Assembly: GCA_038207585.1 (NCBI GenBank)
Contig: JBBQZP010000018.1
Span: 16,302-80,301 of the forward strand
Length of the DNA: 64,000 bases
Source: JBBQZP01 sp038207585
GTDB taxonomy: Bacteria > Pseudomonadota > Alphaproteobacteria > Rhodobacterales > Rhodobacteraceae
Direction: 5' to 3'
Part shown: positions 17,461-26,144 of the stretch, piece by piece
Layout: every line of letters begins with the position of its first letter
Position numbering within the stretch: the first letter of the stretch is position 1
Notes under the pieces: model-generated
Told to the model about the DNA's origin: nothing
The model's database searches: none
The model's input: the letters and a program-made list of their open reading frames with translations, nothing else
Program-made: the position numbers and the translations under genes

Positions 17461-18231
17461 TCAGTTCCCGTAGATCGACGACGGGAAATAGGGTTCCGAG
17501 ATCTTGTCGTAGGTGCCGTCGGTGATGACTTGGGCGATGCCTGCGTTGAACTTGGCTTTCAATTCATCGTCGCCCTTGCGAAGGCCGACACCGACACCTT
17601 TGCCCAGAATATCCTGATCATCGGCCACGGCACCCATGTCGGCGCAGCAGGCGGCACCGGCTTCGGATTTCAGGAAATCACCCAGCGCAAGGCTGTCAGC
17701 CTGAGTCGCATCAATGCGGCCTGCAACCAGATCCTGATTCGCCTCATCCTGAGTTTGGTAGATCTTGATCTCGGCAGCGACGTCTTCGAAATACTTGCGG
17801 ACATAGGCTTCGTGGATGGTCGACACCTGCACACCGATGATCTTGCCGGTCAGGCCCGCCACATCCGGCGTGATGCCGCTGTCTTTGCCTGCCACGATGA
17901 TCGTGGGCGTGTTGTAGTATTTGTTGGAAAAGTCGATGGTCTTTTCGCGTTCCGCCGTGATCGACATCGAGGCCATGATCGCGTCGATCTGGCCGCCGGT
18001 CAGTGACGGGATGATACCATCCCAGGCCACGGGAACAACTTCACATTCCATTTCTGCGGCGGCGCAGACGGCGTTGATCATGTCAACTTCCCAGCCGGAA
18101 AACTTGCCCGACGCATCGGGGGCCGCGAAGGGCGGATAGGGTTCGGCGGCGACGCCAACCTTGACAACCTCGGCAGAGGCAGCGGTTGCGAATGCCACGA
18201 TCGTGGCGACAGAGAGCAGAAGTTTTTTCAT
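17461..18231 (-). CDS. Basic amino acid ABC transporter periplasmic binding protein (HisJ/ArgT-like)
   Basis: 256 residues with a signal peptide (KKLLLSVATIVAFATAASA, cleavage after ASA). The mature part has PYPPFAAPDASGKFSGWEVD near the N-terminus, IMASMSITAEREKTIDFS in the middle and a C-terminal GVGVGLRKGDDELK and GTYDKISEPYFP, the pattern of the lysine/arginine/ornithine/histidine/octopine binding proteins. It would deliver a basic amino acid to the two permeases. The AruH/AruI-like enzymes encoded divergently favour arginine, which is inference. Confidence 0.9.
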   Translation of the reverse strand: MKKLLLSVATIVAFATAASAEVVKVGVAAEPYPPFAAPDASGKFSGWEVDMINAVCAAAEMECEVVPVAWDGIIPSLTGGQIDAIMASMSITAEREKTIDFSNKYYNTPTIIVAGKDSGITPDVAGLTGKIIGVQVSTIHEAYVRKYFEDVAAEIKIYQTQDEANQDLVAGRIDATQADSLALGDFLKSEAGAACCADMGAVADDQDILGKGVGVGLRKGDDELKAKFNAGIAQVITDGTYDKISEPYFPSSIYGN

Positions 18232-18260
18232 GGTAGACCTCTTGTTGGTTCCGATCCGCG

Positions 18261-19040
18261 TTACGCCACGGATTTCAGGAATTGTTGCAGCCGTTCCGAT
18301 TTTGGTGCGCCAAAGAGCGCCTCGGGCGGGCCTTCTTCTTCGATAACGCCATTGTGCAAGTATATGACATGACTTGCAACTTCGCGCGCGAATTTCATCT
18401 CGTGGGTGACCAGAATCATGGTGCGGCCTTCTGCCGCAAGATCGCGGATCACGTTCAGCACCTCGCCCACAAGTTCGGGGTCCAGCGCCGAGGTCGGCTC
18501 GTCAAACAGCATGGCGTCGGGTTCGATGCACAAAGCCCGCGCGATGGCCGCGCGTTGCTGCTGGCCGCCCGACATGAAGGCGGGGTAGACATCGGCCTTT
18601 TCGGCAAGGCCTACTCGAGCCAGAAGTTTGTGGGCGCGGGCCACCGCTTCGGCCTTTGGCACGCCCAGAACATGCACCGGCACTTCGATCAGGTTTTCCA
18701 GCACGGTCTTGTGGGTCCACAGGTTGAACTGCTGGAACACCATGCCCAGATGCTGGCGCGCCTTTTCGATCTGGCGGCGGTTGGCGGGACTGCCGTCGGG
18801 GCGCAGGGCAATCTCCTCGCCACCGATCACGATCCGGCCCGAGGTCGGGGTTTCCAGAAAGTTTATGCAGCGCAACATGGTCGATTTGCCCGAGCCCGAC
18901 CCACCAATGATCGCCACCACATCACCCTGACAGGCCCGCAGCGATACGCCTTTCAGAACCTCCAGCGGGCCAAAGGACTTATGCAGCGCCTCGATTCGTA
19001 TCGCTTCGGGGCGGTTGGGGTTTTTCGTGTTATCTTTGAT
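18261..19040 (-). CDS. Basic amino acid ABC transporter ATP-binding protein (HisP-like), apparent ATC start
   Basis: 259 residues if it starts at ATC (19038-19040). Walker A is GGSGSGKST, the signature is MSGGQQQRAAIARAL, Walker B is AMLFDEPTSALDPE and the switch His is in LVTHEMKF. The protein must extend about 40 residues upstream of the first GTG at 18920, because IRIEALHKSFGPLEVLKG is a standard family N-terminus. In that frame no ATG, GTG or TTG lies between the upstream stop and that GTG. ATC is preceded by AGGA (19048-19051) with a 7-base gap, and it gives the family length. A one-base change (ATG to ATC) or a sequence error could explain it. It heads the transporter operon. Confidence 0.85.
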   Translation of the reverse strand: MKDNTKNPNRPEAIRIEALHKSFGPLEVLKGVSLRACQGDVVAIIGGSGSGKSTMLRCINFLETPTSGRIVIGGEEIALRPDGSPANRRQIEKARQHLGMVFQQFNLWTHKTVLENLIEVPVHVLGVPKAEAVARAHKLLARVGLAEKADVYPAFMSGGQQQRAAIARALCIEPDAMLFDEPTSALDPELVGEVLNVIRDLAAEGRTMILVTHEMKFAREVASHVIYLHNGVIEEEGPPEALFGAPKSERLQQFLKSVA

Positions 19041-19093
19041 GGCGGCATCCTGAGGCTGACACGATTTGTATTGAAGTTAGACGCCGGACTTGA

Positions 19094-19113
19094 AATTATG
19101 CAAGCGTATAATT
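19094..19113. promoter_or_regulatory. Candidate TetR operator overlapping a TATAAT box
   Basis: AATTAT (19094-19099) and ATAATT (19108-19113) form an inverted repeat with an 8-bp centre. The right arm overlaps TATAAT (19107-19112), which would be a perfect -10 box for the regulator gene, placing its transcript start only a few bases before the ATG at 19124. No well-spaced -35 is seen. An operator here could control both the regulator-aruHI side and the divergent transporter. Confidence 0.4.
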
Positions 19114-19123
19114 GTGGTGCAAA

Positions 19124-19780
19124 ATGAGCGGCGAGCGGCGGAAATTCACGCGTGAGGGGGAAGAGCGTCGGCGCGACGCTTTGATTGCCGCTGCGCTTGA
19201 TCTGATCGCCGAGGGTGGCGCGCAGGCTGCGACCGTGCGCGCCATTGCCGAACGCGCCGGGGTGACGCCGGGGTTGATCCGGCACTACTTTCACTCAAAG
19301 GGGGATCTGACGCGCGCGGCGTATCTGAACCTTATGCAGCGCTTGACCCAAGGCAGTTTCGCCGCGCCGGATCATGCGACCGACACGCCAGAGGGACGGC
19401 TGGCCGCCGTTGTCGCAGCGTCACTGCGCCCACCTGTCATGACTCCGGGTGCCTTGGGGCTTTGGGCAGGCTTTATTCATCAGGTTCAATCCGATCCCGC
19501 GATGACAGAAGTGCACGAGGCGGGATATCTGAATTACCGCGATCTGTTGCAGGCCCTGATCGCCACATTGCCCGGCGTTTGGACCTCTGATGTGCTGCGT
19601 CAGCAGGCGATTGCCTGCAACGGCGTGATCGACGGTCTTTGGCTGGAAGGCTGTGCCTTGCCGCACGCCTTTGCCGAGGATGAAATCGCGCGGATCGGTG
19701 TGGCATCGGTCGGGGCGATACTGGGTGTGGACCTGCTGGCGCATCTGCCGCCCGTGGCAACAAAGGAAACCGACGAATGA
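19124..19780 (+). CDS. TetR/AcrR-family regulator (BetI-like)
   Basis: 218 residues from the ATG at 19124; an in-frame GTG lies 12 bp earlier. The N-terminal helix-turn-helix is at about residues 15-60 (RRDALIAAALDLIAEGGAQA and AGVTPGLIRHYFHSKGDL), the standard TetR layout, and the rest is a helical ligand-binding domain. It sits between the divergent amino acid transporter and the AruH-like gene, overlapping the latter by ATGA. It therefore probably regulates both, with arginine or a keto-acid derivative as a possible ligand (inference). Confidence 0.88.
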   Translation: MSGERRKFTREGEERRRDALIAAALDLIAEGGAQAATVRAIAERAGVTPGLIRHYFHSKGDLTRAAYLNLMQRLTQGSFAAPDHATDTPEGRLAAVVAASLRPPVMTPGALGLWAGFIHQVQSDPAMTEVHEAGYLNYRDLLQALIATLPGVWTSDVLRQQAIACNGVIDGLWLEGCALPHAFAEDEIARIGVASVGAILGVDLLAHLPPVATKETDE

Positions 19781-20967
19781 GATATGCCGATGTAACCACC
19801 CGGTTGGCCGGTCTTGGCGGTGCCAAGTGGGAGGTTCACGCGCTGGCCCGCGCCAAAAAGCGCAGCGGTGCCCCGGTGATCGAGTTGACCATCGGCGAGC
19901 CGGACGTGCCGACCCCCATCGCGTTGATGGAGGTGGCCGCAACGGCGATGAAAGCCGGGCGCACCGGCTATTCGGATGGTCAGGGCGAGCCCAATCTGGT
20001 TCGCGCCTTGGCCGCGCGCTATACCGAGCGGCGCGGGCGATTGATCACGCCCGATCAGGTGATGTGCTTTCCCGGCACGCAGACCACGATCTATGCCGTG
20101 ATGATGGCGCTGGCCCAGACGGGCGACGAGGTGCTGGTGGGCGACCCGATGTATGCCACCTATCAGGGCGTGATCGAGGCTTGCGGAGCAACCGTGGTTC
20201 CGGTTCCCCTTCGCCCCGAACACGGGTTCCGCATTCAAGCCGCGGATATCGCCGCGCGGATCACGCCGCGCAGCCGGGTGATTTTCCTGAACTCGCCGCA
20301 CAATCCGACCGGTGCCGTGTTGCACAAAGCCGACATCGCCGCGATTGGGGCTTTGGCGATCAAGCACGATCTGTGGATTGTGAGCGACGAGGTTTATGAG
20401 GATCTGATATTCGAGGGCGTGGCCTTCGCCTCGCCCTTGGATGACGCGACGTTGGGGGACCGGGTGGTTGTCGCCTCGTCGATCTCAAAGTCCCATGCTG
20501 CACCCGGCTTTCGGTCGGGGTGGTGCGTCGGGCCTGCGGAGTTTGCGCGTCGTCTGTTGCCGCTGTCGGAGTCGATGCTGTTTGGCAACCAGCCCTTCAT
20601 CGCCGACATGACGGCGGCGGCGATCAGCGCGCCGTCGCCCGTGGCCGCGGGCATGCGCAGCCGTTTCACGCACCGCGCCCGGATGATCTTTGAGGCGCTT
20701 GATGGCGTCGCGGGGCTGCATGTGCATGTGCCCGAAGCAGGCATGTTCGGCCTGATCGACGTGCGCGCGACCGGGCTTTCGGGTGATGCTTTCGCGCGGG
20801 GTTTGCTGGAACACGCCAATGTCGCGGTGATGCCCGGCGAAAGTTTCGGTGCGTCTCTGTCAGGGTGGGTGCGGGTCGCGCTGACCCAGCCTGACGATCT
20901 GGTGGCCGAGGCCTGCGCGCGCATTGCCGCCCATGTGCAGGGTCTGGCTGCGGGGAACGCGGCATGA
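19777..20967 (+). CDS. aruH: Class I PLP aminotransferase, arginine:pyruvate transaminase (AruH)-like
   Basis: 396 residues of fold-type I. The PLP lysine is in SSISKSHAAPGFRSGW, the Asn-Pro motif in NSPHNPTGA and the Asp/Tyr pair in IVSDEVYEDL. The N-terminus MRYADVTTRLAG and the segment GDPMYATYQGVIEACGATVV resemble Pseudomonas AruH as I remember it. AruH transfers the amino group of arginine to pyruvate, giving 5-guanidino-2-oxopentanoate and alanine. The next gene is AruI-like and overlaps by ATGA, which supports the call. A general aspartate-type aminotransferase is the alternative. Confidence 0.78.
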   Translation: MRYADVTTRLAGLGGAKWEVHALARAKKRSGAPVIELTIGEPDVPTPIALMEVAATAMKAGRTGYSDGQGEPNLVRALAARYTERRGRLITPDQVMCFPGTQTTIYAVMMALAQTGDEVLVGDPMYATYQGVIEACGATVVPVPLRPEHGFRIQAADIAARITPRSRVIFLNSPHNPTGAVLHKADIAAIGALAIKHDLWIVSDEVYEDLIFEGVAFASPLDDATLGDRVVVASSISKSHAAPGFRSGWCVGPAEFARRLLPLSESMLFGNQPFIADMTAAAISAPSPVAAGMRSRFTHRARMIFEALDGVAGLHVHVPEAGMFGLIDVRATGLSGDAFARGLLEHANVAVMPGESFGASLSGWVRVALTQPDDLVAEACARIAAHVQGLAAGNAA

Positions 20968-22532
20968 CGCTTTCGGTGGGTCAGGCACTGGTTGCGGGGC
21001 TGCGGGATCGCGGGGTCGAGGTCGTGTTCGGTATTCCCGGCGTGCATACTATTGAGCTTTATCGCGGCCTGCCGGGGTCGGGCATCCGGCATGTGACGGC
21101 ACGCCACGAACAGGGTGCGGTGTTCATGGCCGATGGTTATGCGCGGGTATCCGGCAAACCCGGCGTGGCTTTCGTGATCACCGGGCCGGGGGTGACGAAT
21201 GCGCTGACCGCAATGGCGCAGGCGCGCGAGGATTCGGTGCCTTTGCTGGTGATTTCGGGGGTGAACCGGCGCACGTCCTTGGGACAGGGGCTGGGGCTGT
21301 TGCATGAACTGCCCGATCAGGCAGGCATGGTCCGCGCGCTTTGCCCCAGTTTTCAGGTGACGGGGCCGGAAACGCTTGAGGCAACTTTGAACCTTGCCTT
21401 TGCGGCGCTGGCGACCGGACGCCCCGGCCCGGTGCATCTGGAGGTACCGACGGATGTGATGCCGCTGCCCTGTGCGGCCTTGCCCGCGCCTGCCGCCGTG
21501 CAGCCCCCTGCCCTGCCCGCCCCTGCGGTTCTGGCCGGGGCGGCGCGGAAACTGTCAAGCGCCAAACGCCCGGTGATCCTTGCGGGCGGCGGTGCGCGCC
21601 GGTGCGGGGCCGCTTTGCAGGCCTTGGCAGAGGCGCTGGATGCCCCCGTCGTGCAAACGACCAACGCGCGGGGGCTGATGCACGGGCATCGGCTGTGCGT
21701 GCCCGCGTCGCCCAGCCTGCATGCGGTGCGTGATCTGATCGCGGCGGCGGATCAGGTGCTGGCCGTCGGCACCGAACTTGGGATGACCGATTACGACATG
21801 TATGTGCGCGGCGGTCTGCCCGACTTGTCGGGGATGATCCGCATTGATCTGTGTGCGGCACAACTGGCGCGCCATCCGGCGGCCCTGCCTTTACAGGCGG
21901 ATGCGGCGGCAGTGCTGGCGGCACTTTTGCCGGAGCTGACCCCGCGCACGGGCGACGGGGCGGCGCGTGCGGCGGCCGCCCGCGATGCGGCCTTTGCCGA
22001 ACTGACCCCGGCGATGCGGCATCAGGTGGCGATGCTGCGCGCGATGCAAGCCGCCGTTCCGGGCGCGATCATCGTTGGTGACAGCACACAGCCGGTTTAT
22101 GCCGGGAACCTGTATCATGACCACGACCGCGCAGGGGGCTGGTTCAACGCCGCCACCGGTTACGGCGCGCTTGGCTTTGGCCCCGGTGCCGCCGTGGGGG
22201 CAGCCCTCGCCGCCCCCGGCACCCCGGTGATCTGCCTGATCGGCGACGGCGGGCTGCAATTCAGCCCCGGCGAGTTGCGCACGGCGGTGGATGAACGCCT
22301 GCCGATCACCTTTGTCGTGTGGAACAACGCAGGCTTTCGCGAAATTGCCGAAGCCATGGCCGACGTGGGCGCGCCGGTAATTGGCTGCGACCCAAGCCCG
22401 TTGCGAATGGAGCCCTTTGCTGCCGCCTGCGATCTGCCGTTTGCCAGCGTCGGGAATTTACCTGAGGAGCTGCAAGCGGCGCTTGTCGGGCGCAGCCCGG
22501 GGCCATGTCTGATCGAGGTACGGGCTGGCTGA
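20964..22532 (+). CDS. aruI: TPP-dependent decarboxylase, 5-guanidino-2-oxopentanoate decarboxylase (AruI)-like
   Basis: 522 residues of the acetolactate synthase/decarboxylase superfamily. The TPP-activating Glu is in TARHEQGAVFMADGYAR, and the TPP/Mg motif is LIGDGGLQFSPGE followed about 20 residues later by WNNAGF. In the arginine transaminase pathway AruI decarboxylates the keto acid made by AruH to 4-guanidinobutyraldehyde. The overlap with the AruH-like gene argues for this function over acetolactate synthesis, since no ilvN or other branched-chain gene is near. The later steps (dehydrogenase, guanidinobutyrase) are not in the window. Confidence 0.78.
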   Translation: MTLSVGQALVAGLRDRGVEVVFGIPGVHTIELYRGLPGSGIRHVTARHEQGAVFMADGYARVSGKPGVAFVITGPGVTNALTAMAQAREDSVPLLVISGVNRRTSLGQGLGLLHELPDQAGMVRALCPSFQVTGPETLEATLNLAFAALATGRPGPVHLEVPTDVMPLPCAALPAPAAVQPPALPAPAVLAGAARKLSSAKRPVILAGGGARRCGAALQALAEALDAPVVQTTNARGLMHGHRLCVPASPSLHAVRDLIAAADQVLAVGTELGMTDYDMYVRGGLPDLSGMIRIDLCAAQLARHPAALPLQADAAAVLAALLPELTPRTGDGAARAAAARDAAFAELTPAMRHQVAMLRAMQAAVPGAIIVGDSTQPVYAGNLYHDHDRAGGWFNAATGYGALGFGPGAAVGAALAAPGTPVICLIGDGGLQFSPGELRTAVDERLPITFVVWNNAGFREIAEAMADVGAPVIGCDPSPLRMEPFAAACDLPFASVGNLPEELQAALVGRSPGPCLIEVRAG

Positions 22533-22951
22533 TCTGCGCTTTGGCCGCTTTAGGTTCAGGGCATGATGCGCGCCGGGAAATGCCTTGGCGGGGTGGCAAA
22601 ACCTGCGCGGCAGCGTCAGGAACCCGCCCCGCCCGTTGCGGCAGGCTGAATATTCGGGGCGTAAGGACGTGCAATGACGGCCCACCTGCAAAACATTCCG
22701 GGTGATGCAGAAACCTTCGCGTTGAAGGAAGATTCGAGGCCGGCAGGTTCCTGATTGGTTAAATTTTTTTTGGGAACAGATTTCTACAAAACAATCGCTC
22801 TGCCAAGGCACCGCTTTGGCGGGCAAGGCGGAAAGTGACTTGAAACTTCGGTGAAAACCAAGCAACTAAACCTAAGGACGCGGTCAGTCCCGTTCACTCA
22901 ACCGGAGTGTGGAATTGGGTTTTTCTTGTGAATTTTGACCAACGCAGCACC
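22533..22951. other. Intergenic leader before the exopolysaccharide locus
   Basis: No credible gene is seen in these roughly 400 bases. A run of eight T at about 22764 lies downstream of the AruI gene but lacks a strong preceding stem. A hairpin lies at 22802-22820 (GCCAAGGC-acc-GCTTTGGC, one G-T pair). The stretch probably carries the promoter and leader of the Wzc-like gene. Confidence 0.4.
22802..22820 (+). other. Hairpin in the wzc leader
   Basis: GCCAAGGC and GCTTTGGC pair over eight positions (one G-T) around a 3-base loop, about 130 bp before the kinase start. No T run follows, so it is not an obvious terminator. It may be an RNA leader structure or a protein site. Confidence 0.3.
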
Positions 22952-25060
22952 ATGAATGATCAATCCATTGCATCCGAACCTGATGCGGTTGACCTGATTG
23001 CGCTTTTGCGCACGCTTTGGCGCGGGAAAGTCACGATACTGGCGGTGATGCTGGCCGTCGTGCTGCTTGCGTGCGGCTATGCTTACGGGGTTGCGACGCC
23101 GGTTTATCAGGCGACCTCAGTCGTCATGCTGGAAACGCGCGAAGGGTCTGTTGCGGGGCTCGACTCGGTTCTGGGCGGGCTTTCTGCGGATACGTCGATT
23201 GTGAACACCGAAGTAGAGGTGCTGCGGGGACGCACGTTGATCGGCCGGGTCGTCGATGACCTGAACCTGATCACCGATCCGGAGTTCAATGTGGCCTTGC
23301 AACCGACCGGATTGGCGCAAACACTGCGGGCGCAATTGCCACGGGCGGCCCAACTGCCCCAAAGCCCCGAGGAAAAGGGCGTGGCAGACCGCGCGTCAGC
23401 CATATCAGAATTGCTGCGCGCCGTTACGGTGCGCAATATTCCCAACAGCCTTGTTTTTCAGATCACCGTGCAAAGCACATCCGCGCAAAAAGCTGCGCTG
23501 ATTGCCGACACAATCTCGCGTCTTTATATTGATGATCAGTTGAAAGTCCGGTTTGATGCGACCGAAGTGGCGACGGCCTGGCTGGCCACGCGCATGGCCG
23601 ACCTGCGCGCCTCGTTCGAGGCGGCAGAAACGGACGTTCGTGATTTCCGCAATACGACCAGCCTGATTGATGCCGAAACCCTTGATGGCCTTGACCGGCA
23701 ACTGAAGGAAACGCGCCGCCGTCTTGAACAGATTTCCGGGCAGATTTCGATCAAGGCGGATGTGCTGGCACGCATGGCGGCGCTTCAGGACCCGGTGGCT
23801 CAGGCGGAAGCCTCGAGCGATGACAGCTTGTTGCGACTTGCCCAGCGCGTCAGCGGCGGTGACACCACTGCAGATGCGCAACTGCTGACCGATCTGCGCC
23901 GCTTTGTGGTTCTGACCCAGCAGGACAGCGACCGTCTTGACGTTCAGCGCCGGTCACTTGGGCAAGCGGAAAAAGGCCTAGCCTCCGATATCGAACGGCA
24001 GTCGCAGGATCTTGCCAAACTTGAAATTCTTGAACGGGAGGCCGAGGCAAGCCGGGTGCTGTTCGAGCATTTCCAGACCCGTCTGAATGAAACATCCGCC
24101 CAGGCTGGCATCCAAAAAGCCGACAGTCGCGTTCTGTCGAATGCCGTCATCCCCGATACGCCAAGCACGCCCCGCAAATCGCTGATTGTGACCATGGCGA
24201 CGATGCTGGGGTTGATGCTGGGGGCCGGGCTGGTTCTTTTGCGCGAGATGCTTGCGAATACTGTCCGCACCAGCACAGATCTGGAGCAATTGACCGGGCG
24301 TGTCGTTCTGGCGCAGATCCCCATGATCCGGGAAAAGACGCGCAAAGGTGTGCTGGATTACCTTTCAAGGAAACCGACCTCGGCGATGGCAGAAGCGGTC
24401 AGAAACCTGCGGACAGGTATTCTTTTGTCTGCGGTGGACAGGCAGCCAAAGGTCATTGCAATGACATCGTCGGTTCCGGGCGAAGGCAAGACGACCACGA
24501 CCCTTGCTCTGGCGCAGAACCTGACGGCTATGGGGCGCAAGGTTCTGGTCATTGAAGGCGATGTCAGGATCTGCTCGCTCAGCATGTATTTCGATGATGT
24601 GCCAAAGGATGTGCCCGGCGTCGCGGCGGTGATCATGGGAGACGTCAGCCTGACCGACGCCGTCCGTTCGATGCCCGCACATGGCGACATCTTGTTTGGC
24701 AAGAAAGTGTCGGTAAACGCCGCCGATCTTTTTTCGTCGGGGCGGTTTACCGATCTTATGGCCGAGGCGCGCGCGGCCTATGATTTCGTTCTGATTGATA
24801 CCCCGCCCGTTCTGGTCGTTCCCGACGCACGGGTCATCGCCCAGCACGCCGACACCACCGTGTTATCGGTGCATTGGGACAGCACGAGCCGAAACCAGAT
24901 CGTTGAAGCGCTGCACCAGTTGACGATGGTCAATGTTCCGATTGCGGGCCTTTCCCTGAACCGTGTCGATCCGAAACGGATGCGAAAATATGGCTATGGC
25001 GGCAAAAACGGCGGCTATGGCGGATATTCATCCTATGGCGCAAAATACTATTCCAACTGA
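22952..25060 (+). CDS. Exopolysaccharide chain-length regulator and tyrosine autokinase (Wzc/ExoP-like)
   Basis: 702 residues from the ATG at 22952; an in-frame GTG lies at 22907 and neither has a good ribosome site. A Wzz domain begins with a membrane segment at about residues 27-47, a long coiled-coil periplasmic part follows, and the second membrane segment is near residue 410. The BY-kinase domain has Walker A SSVPGEGKTTTT (about residue 506), Walker A' VLVIEGDVRI and Walker B FVLIDTPPVLV. The C-terminal 24 residues form a Tyr/Gly cluster, the usual autophosphorylation tail. In Walker A' the first Asp is Glu. It should control polymer length and export with the Wza-like protein; no Wzb-type phosphatase is nearby. 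Confidence 0.93.
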   Translation: MNDQSIASEPDAVDLIALLRTLWRGKVTILAVMLAVVLLACGYAYGVATPVYQATSVVMLETREGSVAGLDSVLGGLSADTSIVNTEVEVLRGRTLIGRVVDDLNLITDPEFNVALQPTGLAQTLRAQLPRAAQLPQSPEEKGVADRASAISELLRAVTVRNIPNSLVFQITVQSTSAQKAALIADTISRLYIDDQLKVRFDATEVATAWLATRMADLRASFEAAETDVRDFRNTTSLIDAETLDGLDRQLKETRRRLEQISGQISIKADVLARMAALQDPVAQAEASSDDSLLRLAQRVSGGDTTADAQLLTDLRRFVVLTQQDSDRLDVQRRSLGQAEKGLASDIERQSQDLAKLEILEREAEASRVLFEHFQTRLNETSAQAGIQKADSRVLSNAVIPDTPSTPRKSLIVTMATMLGLMLGAGLVLLREMLANTVRTSTDLEQLTGRVVLAQIPMIREKTRKGVLDYLSRKPTSAMAEAVRNLRTGILLSAVDRQPKVIAMTSSVPGEGKTTTTLALAQNLTAMGRKVLVIEGDVRICSLSMYFDDVPKDVPGVAAVIMGDVSLTDAVRSMPAHGDILFGKKVSVNAADLFSSGRFTDLMAEARAAYDFVLIDTPPVLVVPDARVIAQHADTTVLSVHWDSTSRNQIVEALHQLTMVNVPIAGLSLNRVDPKRMRKYGYGGKNGGYGGYSSYGAKYYSN

Positions 25061-26141
25061 CCGGGGCGGGCCTGTCGCGCACCCGCCGCCCTTGTTGGTG
25101 GCGGGGCCATTTCCGCCGCCGGTGCATGGGTTTTCGGCGATGACGGCGGCCCTGAGCGCCAAGATCGGAAAGCGGCGCGATGTCGAAATCTGCGATTTGT
25201 CGTCGGCGCATCCCGCTGCGATTGTCCGGCATCTGAGTCAGACGGCAAGATGCCTTCGCGCGGTTGTGCACATCATCGGCTTTCGGATCAGGGGAGGTCG
25301 CCATTTTTCCATCGGTGCGAATGCCGGATGGGGCATGCTTTATACCCTGATCCTTGTGGCGGTCGCGAAGGCTGCGGGTCTGCGGATGTTTCTGCATCAT
25401 CACTCCTACGCCTATATCAACCAACGCTCTGTCATCATGGCGTTGCTGAATCTGGTCGGGGGAAAGCGGCTGCAGCATGTGTTTCTGGCGCAGGTAATGG
25501 AACACGCTTTCTTTGACCGCTACCCGCAAAAATCCACGGCACTGCTGCTTTCCAATGCAATTTTCGTGCCCCCCGGACAGCCGCGCGCAATGCGGTTTGG
25601 CGCACCGATCCGGGTCGGGTTGCTGTCGAACCTTGGTGCCGAAAAAGGGCTTTATGATTTCATCGAAACGGCCCGCCGGGTAAAGGCCGGGCCATTGCAG
25701 GTTGAAATGGTTCTGGCCGGTCCCGCGCCACGGCCTCAGGATGCCAAAGCGATCCGCGCCGCCGTGGCAGAGGGGCTGCTGCAGGCGTGCGGGCCGCTTT
25801 ATGGTGCAGATAAAGACGACTTCTTTCAAAGCCTTGATCTATTTCTGTTTCCAACGCGCTATGTGAACGAAGCCCAGCCAACTGTGATTTACGAGGCGCT
25901 GGCTGCGGGTGTGCCGGTGCTGGCCTTTGCGCGCGGTGCGATTGCCGATCAGGTGCGCGGTTGCCTGAAAACCTTACCTGTCGGATCGGATTTCGTAAGT
26001 GGTGCGGTGGCGATCATCCAGACATTAGCGGGAATGTCCGAGGCAGAGCGAAACCGTATTTCTGCCGCCGCCACCGCGCGTCACGCGCAAGATCAGGACC
26101 AGGGTTCGGCAACGCTGACGCTATTGGCCACCGTTCGTTAA
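25035..26141 (+). CDS. Glycosyltransferase, GT4/GT-B type
   Basis: 368 residues from the ATG at 25035, which lies inside the end of the kinase gene; an ATG at 25017 is possible too. The N-terminal GPFPPPVHGFSAMT loop fits a nucleotide-sugar transferase, and the C-terminal half has RVGLLSNLGAEKGLYDFIE, a GPLYGADKDDFFQSLDLFLF stretch and NEAQPTVIYEALAAGVPVLA, the GT4 donor-binding signature with its Glu. It would add one sugar to the lipid-linked repeat unit on the cytoplasmic face. It overlaps the kinase gene and is convergent with the next transferase (3 bp apart). Confidence 0.85.
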   Translation: MAQNTIPTDRGGPVAHPPPLLVAGPFPPPVHGFSAMTAALSAKIGKRRDVEICDLSSAHPAAIVRHLSQTARCLRAVVHIIGFRIRGGRHFSIGANAGWGMLYTLILVAVAKAAGLRMFLHHHSYAYINQRSVIMALLNLVGGKRLQHVFLAQVMEHAFFDRYPQKSTALLLSNAIFVPPGQPRAMRFGAPIRVGLLSNLGAEKGLYDFIETARRVKAGPLQVEMVLAGPAPRPQDAKAIRAAVAEGLLQACGPLYGADKDDFFQSLDLFLFPTRYVNEAQPTVIYEALAAGVPVLAFARGAIADQVRGCLKTLPVGSDFVSGAVAIIQTLAGMSEAERNRISAAATARHAQDQDQGSATLTLLATVR

Positions 26142-26144
26142 CGA

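Noticed and set aside
18953..19294. Alternative ATG (in CAGGATGCC) just before the transporter ATPase
   Set aside because: It is out of frame with the ATPase and its product has no family resemblance. It could only serve through a frameshift, for which I see no slippery site.
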